Below, in pieces: positions 20,574 to 30,103 of a stretch of 63,630 bases of DNA. This stretch comes from a virus. Within the stretch, counting starts at the first letter, position 1, and the number at the start of each line of letters is the position of its first letter. Under the pieces are notes generated by a model that worked only from the letters and a program-made list of their open reading frames with translations, was not told where the DNA came from and did no database searches. The position numbers and the translations under genes are program-made. The DNA lies in IMG/VR virus record IMGVR_UViG_3300022074_000034, positions 1 to 63,630 of that record, one strand, 5' to 3'.

Positions 20574-23500
20574 TTATCTATAGAATTTTTTTGCAGCCAC
20601 GTTGGTGGAATACAAATTTATTAATTTTTTTGAAACATTATCGTATTTTAACCTAATACCTAACCACTTATCAGTAAACTTTCTCTGTCTGTCCCATGAT
20701 TTAACGGCATCTATAAAGGCTGCGTTTATAGTTTCAGTCATACCATCAGAAGTAAACATGGATGCTCCTGTTGAAGATGTTAGAGTACTAGCTATATTTG
20801 TACCTGCCACACTTGCACCTACCACACCAAAGTTAGATCCTGCTCCAGGAGCTACTGGGGTGTTTACCAGGGCTGCCATATCCCTAAACTTATTTATTTT
20901 CCAAGCGTTACCTATGCGTCTAGTGTTTATCATATACTCTATATCTAGTTCTCCAGATATTTGATGAGTATCGTATACATAGAAACTACTAAAGCCTTGG
21001 TCGTGTATCAAAACATTAGTAGTATTATATACATCTATCATGTATTCAAAACTGTAGAAGGTCTTATCTAAATTTTTACTTGAGTTATATATAAACTCAA
21101 ACTCTGATGAGTAATCTGTACCATAAAACTTTCCCCTGTTAAGTTCATCATTATGTACCCATATACCTGTAGACCCTTCAGTAAATGAAGCTAACTCATC
21201 TGCAGATCTGGTATACTTATAAGGAATATAATCGTGGAAAGATACCCATACATTTAGTTCTACATCGTATGATACAGTCCAACCTGACTCTTCAAAGAAT
21301 GTAAAATTCTCAAAGTCTAACTGAACTCCACCATAAATAAATCTATGGATGCTAGAATCATATGTAATATTGCCTGAATTATATTGATTTACAAAAATTT
21401 TAGTAGGTTTTAAATCTCTTTTAGTTAATATTATCCTGTCATACCTTTCATCGTACATTGAGTGAAAGCCTATACCTACTATTGGATTATCAAAGTAACT
21501 AGTATCTAAACCGTATTGCTCTAATGCAAATGGAATATTATCTTGGAACCATGACTCTAACCCGGTCTTACCTATGTCATACAGCTGATCTTTAAACATA
21601 AACACTCTACGATTTCTATAGTCCATAGTAAAGTATCCGTGCTTAGTCACCATACATACCCACTGTGATTGTGTACCTCCATAACCAAACTTTGTTTGTA
21701 TAACCTCATCCGGGTCTTGTGTAAATATATCACCACTACCTACAAAAGACTCTGTACCATCTGACATTTGTAGTGATTGTTTACCCTTAGTTCTAAATAA
21801 ACTATCTGTTGTATGTAAGTATAGTAAGTTATTAAGACTTATAAGCTTCCATAAATCACCTCTGTTACGTGGTAAGTCTTTGAATTGTAATGCTAAGTGT
21901 ACACGATAGTTATCTATAAGACTTGAGTTGTCAGCTTTTGCAGATCTTTGTACTCTTGTTTTAAATATGCTAGGATCAGACTCTCTTAATGGGTATGGTA
22001 TAGCAGGCTTTATATCTGCAATGCCCAAAGAGAATGATTCATCATATTTCATATTATCTTTTTTAGTAAGATCTATTTCAGCTTTTAGTGCTAATATTTT
22101 TCTTGCTGGAGATCCTGGAAAATATGAGCTATCTTTATCTGTTTCGTGTCTAAAATTTATGTTATCTGTAGATTCACATATTGTATAAAGTATAGATTTA
22201 TGATCTCTAGGTTGTGTACCAGCTACTTCAGGCCTGTGTGTTATACGATACCCATGTCTACATATAAAAGTATCTCCTCCAAATATATCTCCTGTATTGT
22301 GAGTAGCTCCTGGAGTAGATGTATTATCATCTTCAACAGTGTAGTTAACTAAATTATCAACGCCAAGTACTTCAAAACCTGTCCACACTAATTCTTGTGT
22401 ATCATAAGAAAGATACATATCTGTTTTAAATGCATTAAGATTATGCAATTCCAGTCTAGGCATAGTATGATTCTCATATGAAAATCCTTGACCAGACGCA
22501 GGAGTTTGGTGCCATACAGCTCCTCCACCTGCCGGAGTAAAATTATAAATAGGGGTTCTACTAGGATTATATGCTAACAGTATAGAACTCTCACCTCCTA
22601 TATTATATACCCTTTTACCAAAACCTACTCCTCTACCATCATATATAGAATCACCATTTAAGTATGTTTTACATTTTTCTCTCAATGGAAAGTGTTGGAA
22701 TGGTTGATTATTAGCTGTAAAATTAAAATAGTCTGTTCCTATATGCAGAGCAGGATAACTCATCCCTAATAGACATTCATCTCCCATATCATCAGTCACA
22801 TCTGCATATCTATCACCTGGACCTAAAAATGATCTTACATCTACAAAATATTCTTTACTAGTATGCGTTGCTGGAACTAGACTATTTCTTCTGTTTAATA
22901 AATAAAAATCATGAAAAGTAGCCGTATTAACAGTTCCGTCATATAAAGATCCTGCAGATAATATAAAATCTTCAGTAGATCCATTACCGCTTACAGAAGT
23001 AGTACCACTACCACATCCTGCAATATCCCAACCATCAGCATCATTAGCTCTTTTTATAAGATCTTGGCCTAGTACTCTTCTATTCTCATGCTTTCTTTCT
23101 GCATAATATATTCTAAATCCTTGTACTTTATCTGCTATAGTTTTTGGTATTTTTATATCTTGAAGTCTTATACCAAGTGCTTGTACTTCATGTGATATAA
23201 AACCGTTTTGTGTAACAGCCGGGTATGTAACCTGCCAAACAAATATTGCATAGTTTGTTTGTCCTGGGACTTCGTCCTCTCCATCACCTCCACTACCATA
23301 CTCATTATAAGGTTCACTAGGTGGAGTTTGATCTATCCTAACCTGATCTGTTCCAGGCAAGTACTCTGTAACAATTGCACTAGTTCCACCTGAAGTATTG
23401 ATACCACCATCAGGACCATCTGCAAACATGTAGTACCCTGTTACACCTACTAAACTTTGGTTAGGAGCTTGATATTGCCAATTACTATAGTTACCAAAAA

Positions 23501-25472
23501 CTGTTGATATATAATCAAAAGCATTATCATATCCTACAGGCCATCCAGATTCATTGTTTGCGCTATAATCATAGTTTGTTATACACGTTGTACTATGAGT
23601 GCCGTGATTCATTAGAAGATTATCATTAGACTGACCTCCCCCAGCCCCGTTCTCTACACCCCCTTGTGCACTCCCTCCTGGAGTATTAGGGTTACAATCA
23701 CCAACTGCAAAGTAATAAGTCTCAGTATAAGTGTCTGCAGAAGGTATAAAAGTTCCTGTATTATCAGCTATTACTTCTCTACCACTATTAGTATTACAAG
23801 GCATATGGTGGTGCCTAACATTACTACCTTTAAGATCTTCTACTATAACTCCAGGATTATTAGCGTCAATCATTTCATAGTCATCCGTACTAGGATAGAA
23901 CTCATTTCTGTTTTCCCAAAAATTTGTATTTGTAACACCAAATATAGAAAAGTCATAAAAGTGAAATAGCTTACCTTGTCCTTGTGTTAAGTCCGTTAAG
24001 TCTGGATCATTTACATCATCATCCTCATTTACAGTTAATCCATTCAAAAACGATGCGCCCGTGTTTGGGTCTTGATCTACTTTTCTAACTAGAGATCCTG
24101 TTTGATTTGTAAGTCTTGATCTGCCTGGTATGTGGTAAGCATATGACATGCTACCATCATTTAATACGAATGATATATAAAATGCATACACTTCATCTCT
24201 TGTATATCCTTTCTTGTTTTGATTTCTAGATGAAAGATTATTTATATCTCTAAAACCCATGTTTTTTACTATTGATGGGTCAGGCTCTGTATCTAAATAC
24301 CCATAGTCTAAGTTATCAGCCGTTAACTCATAAGAATCAAAAGGTTCTAGCGGGTCAGAAACTGTTGTCGTAAGCTTAATAAAGTTAGCATATTTCTGAT
24401 AGCCTATATCTTTAGTGCCTGTAAGGTTACCTAAATAGAGTATACTATCTAATTGTGTCAATGTCTTAGCAGTATCATAAGCCACAGTATCTATAATCGC
24501 TTCTTCTACTGATGAAGACTCGTAGCCCTCTAAGCCTGAAAATACTATAGTTCCTGAAGTGCCGCTTACATCTACATCATTAAGTTTAAAAGCAAACTCA
24601 GCGGGAGCGCCTTCTTTATCTAAAGTTCTATGTACTACTATAGGTCTAAGAAATTCATAGTCTGTGTTTAGATTAGATACACTCCAAACAATACTTTTTC
24701 CTGTTTGAGTATCTGGCTCACAACCGTCGTATCTTTCTATAGGTCTAACACTTTCATCATCTTCTACAATAGGCACAGCTAATGAATAAGATACAAAGTT
24801 TGTTTGTGTAAAGTTTTTATCTACATACGCTAAAAATAAAGTATATGTTCCTGACTTTAATGCGCCGCCATTAGCTATTCTGGTAAAAAATATACTAGGC
24901 ACAGGGCCTGCATGTGGAAACAAATTAAGCCTATCTATGTAATTTTTGTTAGGAGATGTAAAAGGATTTACATCATATATTCTAGCGGTAGTGCTTTCGT
25001 TTATTTGTCTTGTAACATTTAGTGATCTAGGAGGATTGTTATTATCTGTCCAGTATACTATAAGATTGTTATCTGGATCAAACTTATATGTTCCTTCTAT
25101 AGGGTGATCCCAACTAAACTTTAAATCAAAGTCTGCATCACTACCCCCAGCATTTATTGGGTGAGCAGGATTAATTACAGGCTCAGTTCTTAATACAAGA
25201 TTTACAGCATCTGTGCTAGCAGTATAGACATATATGTGATGGTCATCCTGATTATTTGTAGTAAATAAAACTACAGTATCATCTGTAACTTCAATACTAC
25301 CTATAACTCTGTGCCCAGTTGCTATAACTGAGTTAACACTTATATTGCCAGGCTCATTAGATAATGCACCTGCAGTTTCATTAGATAACATATTTTTAGC
25401 ATATCTATATGATCCTTCTGGTTGATCTACCGGAGCTGTATCTTTATTTAATCCTTTTATATATTTAGCCAT
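20574..25472 (-). CDS. Very large tail protein, muzzle-like candidate, 1632 aa
   Basis: The N-terminus (NKDTAPVDQPEGSYRYAKN, then SNEPGN) is a segment I associate with a conserved large tail protein of crAss-like and other Bacteroidota podoviruses. The rest is beta-rich, Asn/Asp/Gly/Tyr-rich and without signal peptide or transmembrane segments, as expected for a beta-propeller or tail-tube/nozzle protein. In phiCrAss001 the corresponding large protein closing the tail is called the muzzle; I assign it by size, composition and position between a ring/tail protein and the cargo genes. Its ATG overlaps the upstream stop (TAATG). Small exchanges with another tail protein (hub or stabilisation protein) are possible. 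Confidence 0.78.
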   Translation of the reverse strand: MAKYIKGLNKDTAPVDQPEGSYRYAKNMLSNETAGALSNEPGNISVNSVIATGHRVIGSIEVTDDTVVLFTTNNQDDHHIYVYTASTDAVNLVLRTEPVINPAHPINAGGSDADFDLKFSWDHPIEGTYKFDPDNNLIVYWTDNNNPPRSLNVTRQINESTTARIYDVNPFTSPNKNYIDRLNLFPHAGPVPSIFFTRIANGGALKSGTYTLFLAYVDKNFTQTNFVSYSLAVPIVEDDESVRPIERYDGCEPDTQTGKSIVWSVSNLNTDYEFLRPIVVHRTLDKEGAPAEFAFKLNDVDVSGTSGTIVFSGLEGYESSSVEEAIIDTVAYDTAKTLTQLDSILYLGNLTGTKDIGYQKYANFIKLTTTVSDPLEPFDSYELTADNLDYGYLDTEPDPSIVKNMGFRDINNLSSRNQNKKGYTRDEVYAFYISFVLNDGSMSYAYHIPGRSRLTNQTGSLVRKVDQDPNTGASFLNGLTVNEDDDVNDPDLTDLTQGQGKLFHFYDFSIFGVTNTNFWENRNEFYPSTDDYEMIDANNPGVIVEDLKGSNVRHHHMPCNTNSGREVIADNTGTFIPSADTYTETYYFAVGDCNPNTPGGSAQGGVENGAGGGQSNDNLLMNHGTHSTTCITNYDYSANNESGWPVGYDNAFDYISTVFGNYSNWQYQAPNQSLVGVTGYYMFADGPDGGINTSGGTSAIVTEYLPGTDQVRIDQTPPSEPYNEYGSGGDGEDEVPGQTNYAIFVWQVTYPAVTQNGFISHEVQALGIRLQDIKIPKTIADKVQGFRIYYAERKHENRRVLGQDLIKRANDADGWDIAGCGSGTTSVSGNGSTEDFILSAGSLYDGTVNTATFHDFYLLNRRNSLVPATHTSKEYFVDVRSFLGPGDRYADVTDDMGDECLLGMSYPALHIGTDYFNFTANNQPFQHFPLREKCKTYLNGDSIYDGRGVGFGKRVYNIGGESSILLAYNPSRTPIYNFTPAGGGAVWHQTPASGQGFSYENHTMPRLELHNLNAFKTDMYLSYDTQELVWTGFEVLGVDNLVNYTVEDDNTSTPGATHNTGDIFGGDTFICRHGYRITHRPEVAGTQPRDHKSILYTICESTDNINFRHETDKDSSYFPGSPARKILALKAEIDLTKKDNMKYDESFSLGIADIKPAIPYPLRESDPSIFKTRVQRSAKADNSSLIDNYRVHLALQFKDLPRNRGDLWKLISLNNLLYLHTTDSLFRTKGKQSLQMSDGTESFVGSGDIFTQDPDEVIQTKFGYGGTQSQWVCMVTKHGYFTMDYRNRRVFMFKDQLYDIGKTGLESWFQDNIPFALEQYGLDTSYFDNPIVGIGFHSMYDERYDRIILTKRDLKPTKIFVNQYNSGNITYDSSIHRFIYGGVQLDFENFTFFEESGWTVSYDVELNVWVSFHDYIPYKYTRSADELASFTEGSTGIWVHNDELNRGKFYGTDYSSEFEFIYNSSKNLDKTFYSFEYMIDVYNTTNVLIHDQGFSSFYVYDTHQISGELDIEYMINTRRIGNAWKINKFRDMAALVNTPVAPGAGSNFGVVGASVAGTNIASTLTSSTGASMFTSDGMTETINAAFIDAVKSWDRQRKFTDKWLGIRLKYDNVSKKLINLYSTNVAAKKFYR

Positions 25473-26425
25473 TAGCTTCTGTATAAACTTTCTCTATCGC
25501 CTAACTCTTCAAAGAAGGCTGCGTGTCTATTAATGTCTGGTACTAATCTAACCCATTGATTCATGTAAGATTCGTACTTCTCTATGTCTGGGTAGTTAGC
25601 AGCGTTTCTTGCTTGACCACAATAGTACTTCCATTTCTGATCTGCAAAGTTGTAATCTATTCTATTGTTAGGCTTGTCATATCCGCCTAACAACATTTGT
25701 TTGTATATGTACCAGAACATAGCTTCTTTATAGCTTATGTCATCTGGCACCATTGGAAAACAATCTTCATCTATTGGAAAAGCTGTATAGCTTATACAAA
25801 CTTTACCAGATGGAAAAGATGTTTTTATGTAGTCACAATCTATAATGTAACTCTCTTTATGGTTTGCGTATTCGTTTACGCAATCATCACAGTGCATAGA
25901 TTTATGGAAGGTGCTAGCACTATAGCACAATGGCTCTAGTCCTGCACCCCCACCTTTAGTATTAAAATAGATCCCCTCTAAAACTGTTATCCTACTAATT
26001 AATTCTCTAAGCTCTGCGACATTAGATTTATATTGTGTATCGTAAGTTGTTAAATCTGCATTAGTTATATTAGCCCCATTGTTTGCTACATCCTCTTCTA
26101 AGTTACTATTATACTCAGCTATAGTAGCTTTTAGTTCTCTGACTTGTTTTGTAAGAACATCAAGCTCGTCACTTGAAGATGTACCAACAGTTGCATTTAC
26201 CGCTACTTGATTTATAAAGTATAAGTCTCCAGGTAAGCATGCTTTATGATCTTCTATTGTAAGCACGCATTGCTTTTGACAAAGCTGTGATGCAGCTCCT
26301 ATATGTTCTAAGGCTTCACCTATCCACTCTACTGCATCATCTATCCATTCTGCATGATTAGGACGTAAGTCACGCATAACTTTACGTATAATCATTTTAC
26401 TTGATATGTTCTTATATACTGCCAT
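25472..26425 (-). CDS. Probable tail/ring protein of crAss-like type, 317 aa
   Basis: I place the start at MAVYKNISSK (26425), one base after the previous stop and preceded by GGAGATAAT. An in-frame upstream extension to 26512 would overlap the preceding gene. It has a conserved-looking N-terminal part (residues 1-75, VEWIGEALEHIGA), then a coiled coil (about 90-155), then a Cys-rich segment with CDDC. The C-terminal half is Tyr/Trp-rich. There is no signal peptide. Its position directly before the giant tail protein suggests a ring, hub or adaptor protein of the short tail. The exact subunit cannot be fixed from sequence alone. Confidence 0.72.
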   Translation of the reverse strand: MAVYKNISSKMIIRKVMRDLRPNHAEWIDDAVEWIGEALEHIGAASQLCQKQCVLTIEDHKACLPGDLYFINQVAVNATVGTSSSDELDVLTKQVRELKATIAEYNSNLEEDVANNGANITNADLTTYDTQYKSNVAELRELISRITVLEGIYFNTKGGGAGLEPLCYSASTFHKSMHCDDCVNEYANHKESYIIDCDYIKTSFPSGKVCISYTAFPIDEDCFPMVPDDISYKEAMFWYIYKQMLLGGYDKPNNRIDYNFADQKWKYYCGQARNAANYPDIEKYESYMNQWVRLVPDINRHAAFFEELGDRESLYRS

Positions 26426-26426
26426 A

Positions 26427-26687
26427 TTATCTCCAGTTACTACAGCTACCACAATTCCATGCACGTAGCGATTTGTTAATTCTTGATTGTGGATCTCTAG
26501 CTGTTTTAGCACTAGTACGTTTAGCTTTCATACCACACATTCGTTTGCAAAATTTACCTCTCCTAGGACCTTTCTTAGTAGGTGCTTTTATATCCTGACC
26601 TTGAGCTTTTAAAGATGCTCTACCTTTAGCATTAAGACCCCCGCTAGGGTTCTTACCTTCTTTTCTTGTCCACGCTGGTGTTGCCAT
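26427..26687 (-). CDS. Small basic protein, DUF6321-like, 86 aa
   Basis: The sequence PAWTRKEGKNPSGGLNAKGR at residues 4-23 followed by PRRGKFCKRMCGMK matches the pattern I remember for DUF6321, small phage-borne proteins of unknown function. It is very basic (many Lys/Arg) and has five cysteines: one in FCKRMC plus its partner, then CGSC and the preceding residues near the C-terminus, so metal binding is possible. It lies in a run of four basic small proteins and ends one base before the start of the tail/ring gene. A nucleic-acid-binding packaged role is an inference. Confidence 0.7.
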   Translation of the reverse strand: MATPAWTRKEGKNPSGGLNAKGRASLKAQGQDIKAPTKKGPRRGKFCKRMCGMKAKRTSAKTARDPQSRINKSLRAWNCGSCSNWR

Positions 26688-26689
26688 AG

Positions 26690-26980
26690 TTATATCATTG
26701 TTGGTCCAGGTAGTATAAATCCACCACCTTTCGCACGGTTAACTTTCTTTTTCTTTTTATACCTACTAACTCTTCCTTTAGTATTCTTTTCTTTCTGAGC
26801 TCTAGCTTTCTCTGATGCAGACAGTTCAGACCATGTGGATGGTGTATCCTCAGATATACGTCTAGTAGGTCTAAATGTATTCTCACCACCACTGTAGTCT
26901 TTCTTACCACGGGGCGTTCTCCACTTTTCTTTAAACCAACGCTTTAGTCTAGCGCCTGCAGCAGTCTTTCTTACAGCCAT
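26690..26980 (-). CDS. Small basic protein, DUF5872-like, 96 aa
   Basis: The features RLKRWFKEKWRTPRGKK (about residues 11-27), FRPTRRISEDTPSTW (about 36-50) and a very basic YKKKKK tail match the DUF5872 pattern as I remember it. The protein is strongly cationic and short, with no membrane segment. The ATG overlaps the upstream stop (TAATG), coupling it to the 66-aa gene. Members occur in viruses and phages with no proven function. The pattern of small basic proteins suggests condensation or packaging of DNA or RNA, but nothing in the sequence proves this. Confidence 0.72.
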   Translation of the reverse strand: MAVRKTAAGARLKRWFKEKWRTPRGKKDYSGGENTFRPTRRISEDTPSTWSELSASEKARAQKEKNTKGRVSRYKKKKKVNRAKGGGFILPGPTMI

Positions 26981-27180
26981 TACTTCTTCTTTAACTTGCG
27001 GCCACTGCCATATACATCTGACATTACACTAGCAGCTAGTCCACCTTTTTCTTTTTTACTTTTATTTCCCCAGTTAGCAGCTCCAACCTTACGACACTTA
27101 GCCATTGCACCACTTCTGTATGCAGATGTCTTAGGACCGTAACGGGATACAACTTTATGATAACACGCGTCTTTTGGCAT
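26980..27180 (-). CDS. Small basic protein, 66 aa
   Basis: It begins MPKDACYHKVVSRYGPKT and ends GSGRKLKKK; it is Lys/Arg/Gly/Ser-rich with three cysteines or fewer and no hydrophobic segment. The N-terminal pattern CYxKVxxRYGxxxSAYRSGA with AKCRKVGAANWG is, in my memory, a recurring small phage and virus protein, sometimes annotated with the DUF5872 group. It sits between the HU-like 154-aa gene (2-bp gap) and the DUF5872-like gene (TAATG overlap). Probably part of one basic virion-associated set. Confidence 0.7.
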   Translation of the reverse strand: MPKDACYHKVVSRYGPKTSAYRSGAMAKCRKVGAANWGNKSKKEKGGLAASVMSDVYGSGRKLKKK

Positions 27181-27182
27181 CT

Positions 27183-27647
27183 TTAATTCTTTTTAAATTT
27201 TAAATAATCTAGTTCATCTAACTCCTTCAGTTTACCTTTGTTACCTTTCACTCCTCGTGTAGCATCAAATCTGTAAACTGTTTTGTTTTTTACTTTGCAC
27301 TTACCTTTACGCCAGTAGTATTTAAGATACTCATTGTCCGTATAGTATATGTGCCATTTGACACCGTCTCCAGTGTCCTTGTTGTAAAGCTCAGTACCAT
27401 CTACTAGTAGCTCAGCTTTATACTTGTTTGATTCACCCCAGTCTATACCAGGGTTTCTAGGATCTCTCTCCATTCTTACGACGGAAAGAGTTGATAGGTT
27501 GTACCCCATGTTAAACTCTTTACCGTCTAGAATGTAATCTATAATCATCATGTTAAACTCACTGCATATATCTACAAAAGTTTGCTTTGATATACTGCTA
27601 TCAGTCTCTACATAATCATTGTATATGTGAGAGATGGTGTGTTGCAC
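27183..27647 (-). CDS. Unknown virion-module protein, weak HU/IHF-like resemblance, 154 aa
   Basis: Start is GTG at 27647, overlapping the previous TAG stop (TAGTG), so I accept the non-ATG start. Residues 20-60 (ISKQTFVDICSEFNMMIIDY, then LDGKEFNMGYNLSTLSVVR) resemble the helix-hairpin layout of HU/IHF proteins with an RDPRNPG turn after them, but the fit is weak. The C-terminus is Lys-rich. It lies within the cluster of basic proteins and before the tail/ring gene. crAss-like genomes often encode two IHF-like proteins, which makes the resemblance worth testing. Confidence 0.6.
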   Translation of the reverse strand: MQHTISHIYNDYVETDSSISKQTFVDICSEFNMMIIDYILDGKEFNMGYNLSTLSVVRMERDPRNPGIDWGESNKYKAELLVDGTELYNKDTGDGVKWHIYYTDNEYLKYYWRKGKCKVKNKTVYRFDATRGVKGNKGKLKELDELDYLKFKKN

Positions 27648-28246
27648 TAGTCTCTATCTAAGTCAAATACACCTGGCTCGATGAATCCACCCATTTGGTA
27701 CATCATCTTCTTACCGCCCATTCCCATCTTCTTTTTGCCGCCCATGCCCATCATTGCTGCACCAGCTTGACCAAGCTTCTTACCAACTTTTCTAGTTTTT
27801 CTAGCAGCCTTCTTTAACTTGCCTTGAGCAGTAGCTTGCTTACCAGCTAGCAACTTTCTTGAAGCAGCATCCATTTTTCTGTTTGCTTTTCTGCTAGCTC
27901 TTTTGTTCTGTCTGTCGTCTTTAGCCATGCCTCTTTCACCAGCACGTTTCACTCTTCTCTCAGCACGAGCCTGTAATCTTTCTTCTCTGTCCTGACCTCT
28001 TTGCTCTTTTCTAGCTCCTCTCATGCCTTTACGCATTTCTTTCTGATCTGCTTTAAGCTTTTTCATTTCAGGACTACCGCCCATCTGCATCTTACCTTTA
28101 CCATCAGCTGCATAGAAAGGAACCATCTTGCCATCTTTCATGACCATTTTGAGTCCACCCTTTTTCATCATCTTAGGTTTATTACCACCGTACATCATTT
28201 TCTTTTTCTTAGAACCTCCGTACATCATTTTTTTCTTAGTGTTCAT
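27647..28246 (-). CDS. Highly basic Met/Gly/Lys-rich repeat protein, 199 aa
   Basis: Low-complexity and extremely basic. The N-terminus repeats KKMMYGG twice, then KMMKKGG; the C-terminus has KKKMGMGGKKMMYQMGG. The middle (about 60-165) is Arg/Lys/Ala-rich and helical, like histone tails or linker histones. The same short (K/M)xGG motifs recur in the 1077-aa cargo protein, which suggests a shared packaging, processing or binding signal. There is no signal peptide. A condensing or packaged role is inferred. Real coding is supported by tight packing (TAGTG with the next gene). Confidence 0.65.
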   Translation of the reverse strand: MNTKKKMMYGGSKKKKMMYGGNKPKMMKKGGLKMVMKDGKMVPFYAADGKGKMQMGGSPEMKKLKADQKEMRKGMRGARKEQRGQDREERLQARAERRVKRAGERGMAKDDRQNKRASRKANRKMDAASRKLLAGKQATAQGKLKKAARKTRKVGKKLGQAGAAMMGMGGKKKMGMGGKKMMYQMGGFIEPGVFDLDRD

Positions 28247-28270
28247 TTTTAAAAATATTTATAATTATAA

Positions 28271-28954
28271 TTATTGTTTCGGTGCAGGTCTACCCTGATC
28301 CTGCATCGTATCATTAGTTGTGTCATTTACTGACGTTGATAGCATCATAAGCTCTCCACTCATGATACCTTGTGTAATTGTTTGTAACATATCCATAGGG
28401 ATAGGAAAGTCTGATTCGCTATCATAGCAATCATTTCCGTCACAATCATACTTAGAGAGATCTTCAGGGTCTTCAAATATGCCTCTCACATTTATAAACT
28501 TCAAACCATCTGCATTGTATACATACAGATAATCCTCAATCATATAAGCTTTCATTTTATTTTTAGTGTACTTATCATATGGTAACCATTGCACTGTGTG
28601 TGACTCTACTATTGGTATATTAGCTTTGCCGTCAATAGCACCTACGTAAGTAACTGCATCCTTAAAATTAAATCTAACTGTTCTTGGTATCTTTCTAATA
28701 GTTTTATACACTGCACACTCTGTAGGGAGATTGCAACACTTTGATGCGTCTACTTTAACTAGCTCTAAACATTTAAGGTCTTGTTCTAAGTGTCTAGTTA
28801 TAGTACCGTTTCTAGCAAAGTCTCTACGTATAAGCATAGCTCTGTAGTACTTCACATTAAATTTAACTTGGTCAAGAGATATATGTTCGTTGTTGCTAGA
28901 TCTACCTCCCCTAACTAAATTTAAAATATTGTATGCAATCTCATTTAATGTCAT
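28271..28954 (-). CDS. Probable ring/tail-connector protein, 227 aa
   Basis: The N-terminus MTLNEIAYNILNLVRGGRSS followed by SLDQVKFNVKYYRAMLIRRD is a pattern I associate with a small connector or ring protein of crAss-like and other Bacteroidota podoviruses. It has two cysteine pairs (CLELVKVDASKCC; DCDGNDCYDSES). There is no signal peptide or membrane segment. It starts 3 bp after the phosphoesterase gene and precedes the basic-protein cluster. The C-terminal 40 residues are Ser/Thr/Asn/Asp-rich and probably disordered. Specific subunit unknown. Confidence 0.65.
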   Translation of the reverse strand: MTLNEIAYNILNLVRGGRSSNNEHISLDQVKFNVKYYRAMLIRRDFARNGTITRHLEQDLKCLELVKVDASKCCNLPTECAVYKTIRKIPRTVRFNFKDAVTYVGAIDGKANIPIVESHTVQWLPYDKYTKNKMKAYMIEDYLYVYNADGLKFINVRGIFEDPEDLSKYDCDGNDCYDSESDFPIPMDMLQTITQGIMSGELMMLSTSVNDTTNDTMQDQGRPAPKQ

Positions 28955-28957
28955 GTG

Positions 28958-30088
28958 TTATATGTTAGTTTGTAAATAACCTTCGTATCCGCGTTCTTTA
29001 CTCCATATATGTGCTTGGCCTGTTCTCTTAGCTTCATACCCCATCATCTTGTGCCAGGCATCATTGCCGCATATAGAAGGTATAAATCTTACTTTTACTC
29101 CTCTATACTCATTAACCATTTCTTTATGCATATGCCCACAGTGAACCTCTCTAAACTTAGTCTGTGCAAACAACATAGGTTGTTCAGTTGCCATTATTAA
29201 CGGCATCTCAGCTGGTTTCTCTTTATCTCCGTGCGTAAACATAATTAAGTTAACTCCGTATTTATAATATTTTCTAGAGTCAAAATTATTATCAACCCCA
29301 ACTCTCTCATCATTCTTGAAGAATGCTCTTAGGTATTCACCTGCGTAGAACATTCTTTCGTAGTCATGGTTACCTTGTATAACAACCACATCTACAGGTG
29401 CAGATTGGGCTAAGTAGTTTATTGCTCTTACCATAAGATTACAATACCCTACGAATGTTTCTTGCCACTCTGCTGAATCTTGCTGAGGTGTACCTTTCGT
29501 GGTAGCACGGGAATATCCCTCAGAGTTCATACCGTCATTACCTATAGGCAATAAGATTCTTTCTATGTTTAGGCCTTGTGCCTTAGACAATAAATCTTTT
29601 ACGGTATTCATATACTCCTCCTCAGCTTGGTCAAGTGTCTGTCCAGTGTACTTACCATAGTGAATATCTGGTAAGGAAATTTCATATACTACTGGGTCTT
29701 GAACGGTGTCGTAATCCTTTTCAACCAATGGGCTGTAAGATTCTAGAAGTGCAATCATCTCTTCCTTTGCTTTCTTCATTAGATCATCTTCTCCTTTGAC
29801 TACGACAGAGAACCTATGGTCCCCCTGCATATTTTGCCAAAACTTTACAGACTTGACATCTGTTTCTTCTATTTCATTATCTTTTAAGAACTGTTTAAAC
29901 TCACTTATCTCTGAACTACTTACGTTATCCAGATCAAAGTCAGATCCTTTTGCATCTATTCGCGCTTCTGTTAATGCATGTCTACATGTTTCTACACTAC
30001 AGTTTAGCTTTTCCGATAGTCTGGCTGCACCTTCTTTCAGGTAACCAGGCTTATCTTTTAGAAAAGCTTTGATTTCATCTTTGGTCAT
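28958..30088 (-). CDS. Calcineurin-like metallophosphoesterase with N-terminal HTH-like domain, 376 aa
   Basis: Metal-ligand motifs of the calcineurin-like/Mre11-SbcD superfamily are present in order: DIHYG (141-145), GND (183-185), GNHDYE (239-244) and HCGHMH (about 317-322). Residues 1-48 resemble a helix-turn-helix (KPGYLKEGAARLSEKLNCSV). The combination is known to me from marine phages as a metallophosphoesterase of unknown substrate; DNA ends, nucleotides or peptidoglycan-linked phosphates are all possible. It lies in the late region, 15 bp after the holin gene, so it may act late (DNA processing or lysis) rather than in replication. Confidence 0.85.
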   Translation of the reverse strand: MTKDEIKAFLKDKPGYLKEGAARLSEKLNCSVETCRHALTEARIDAKGSDFDLDNVSSSEISEFKQFLKDNEIEETDVKSVKFWQNMQGDHRFSVVVKGEDDLMKKAKEEMIALLESYSPLVEKDYDTVQDPVVYEISLPDIHYGKYTGQTLDQAEEEYMNTVKDLLSKAQGLNIERILLPIGNDGMNSEGYSRATTKGTPQQDSAEWQETFVGYCNLMVRAINYLAQSAPVDVVVIQGNHDYERMFYAGEYLRAFFKNDERVGVDNNFDSRKYYKYGVNLIMFTHGDKEKPAEMPLIMATEQPMLFAQTKFREVHCGHMHKEMVNEYRGVKVRFIPSICGNDAWHKMMGYEAKRTGQAHIWSKERGYEGYLQTNI

Positions 30089-30103
30089 AATATTGGTTTT
30101 GGT

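Noticed and set aside
26425-26512. Upstream N-terminal extension of the 317-aa tail/ring gene
   Set aside because: It would overlap the DUF6321-like gene by 86 bp, while GGAGATAAT immediately precedes the internal ATG at 26425.
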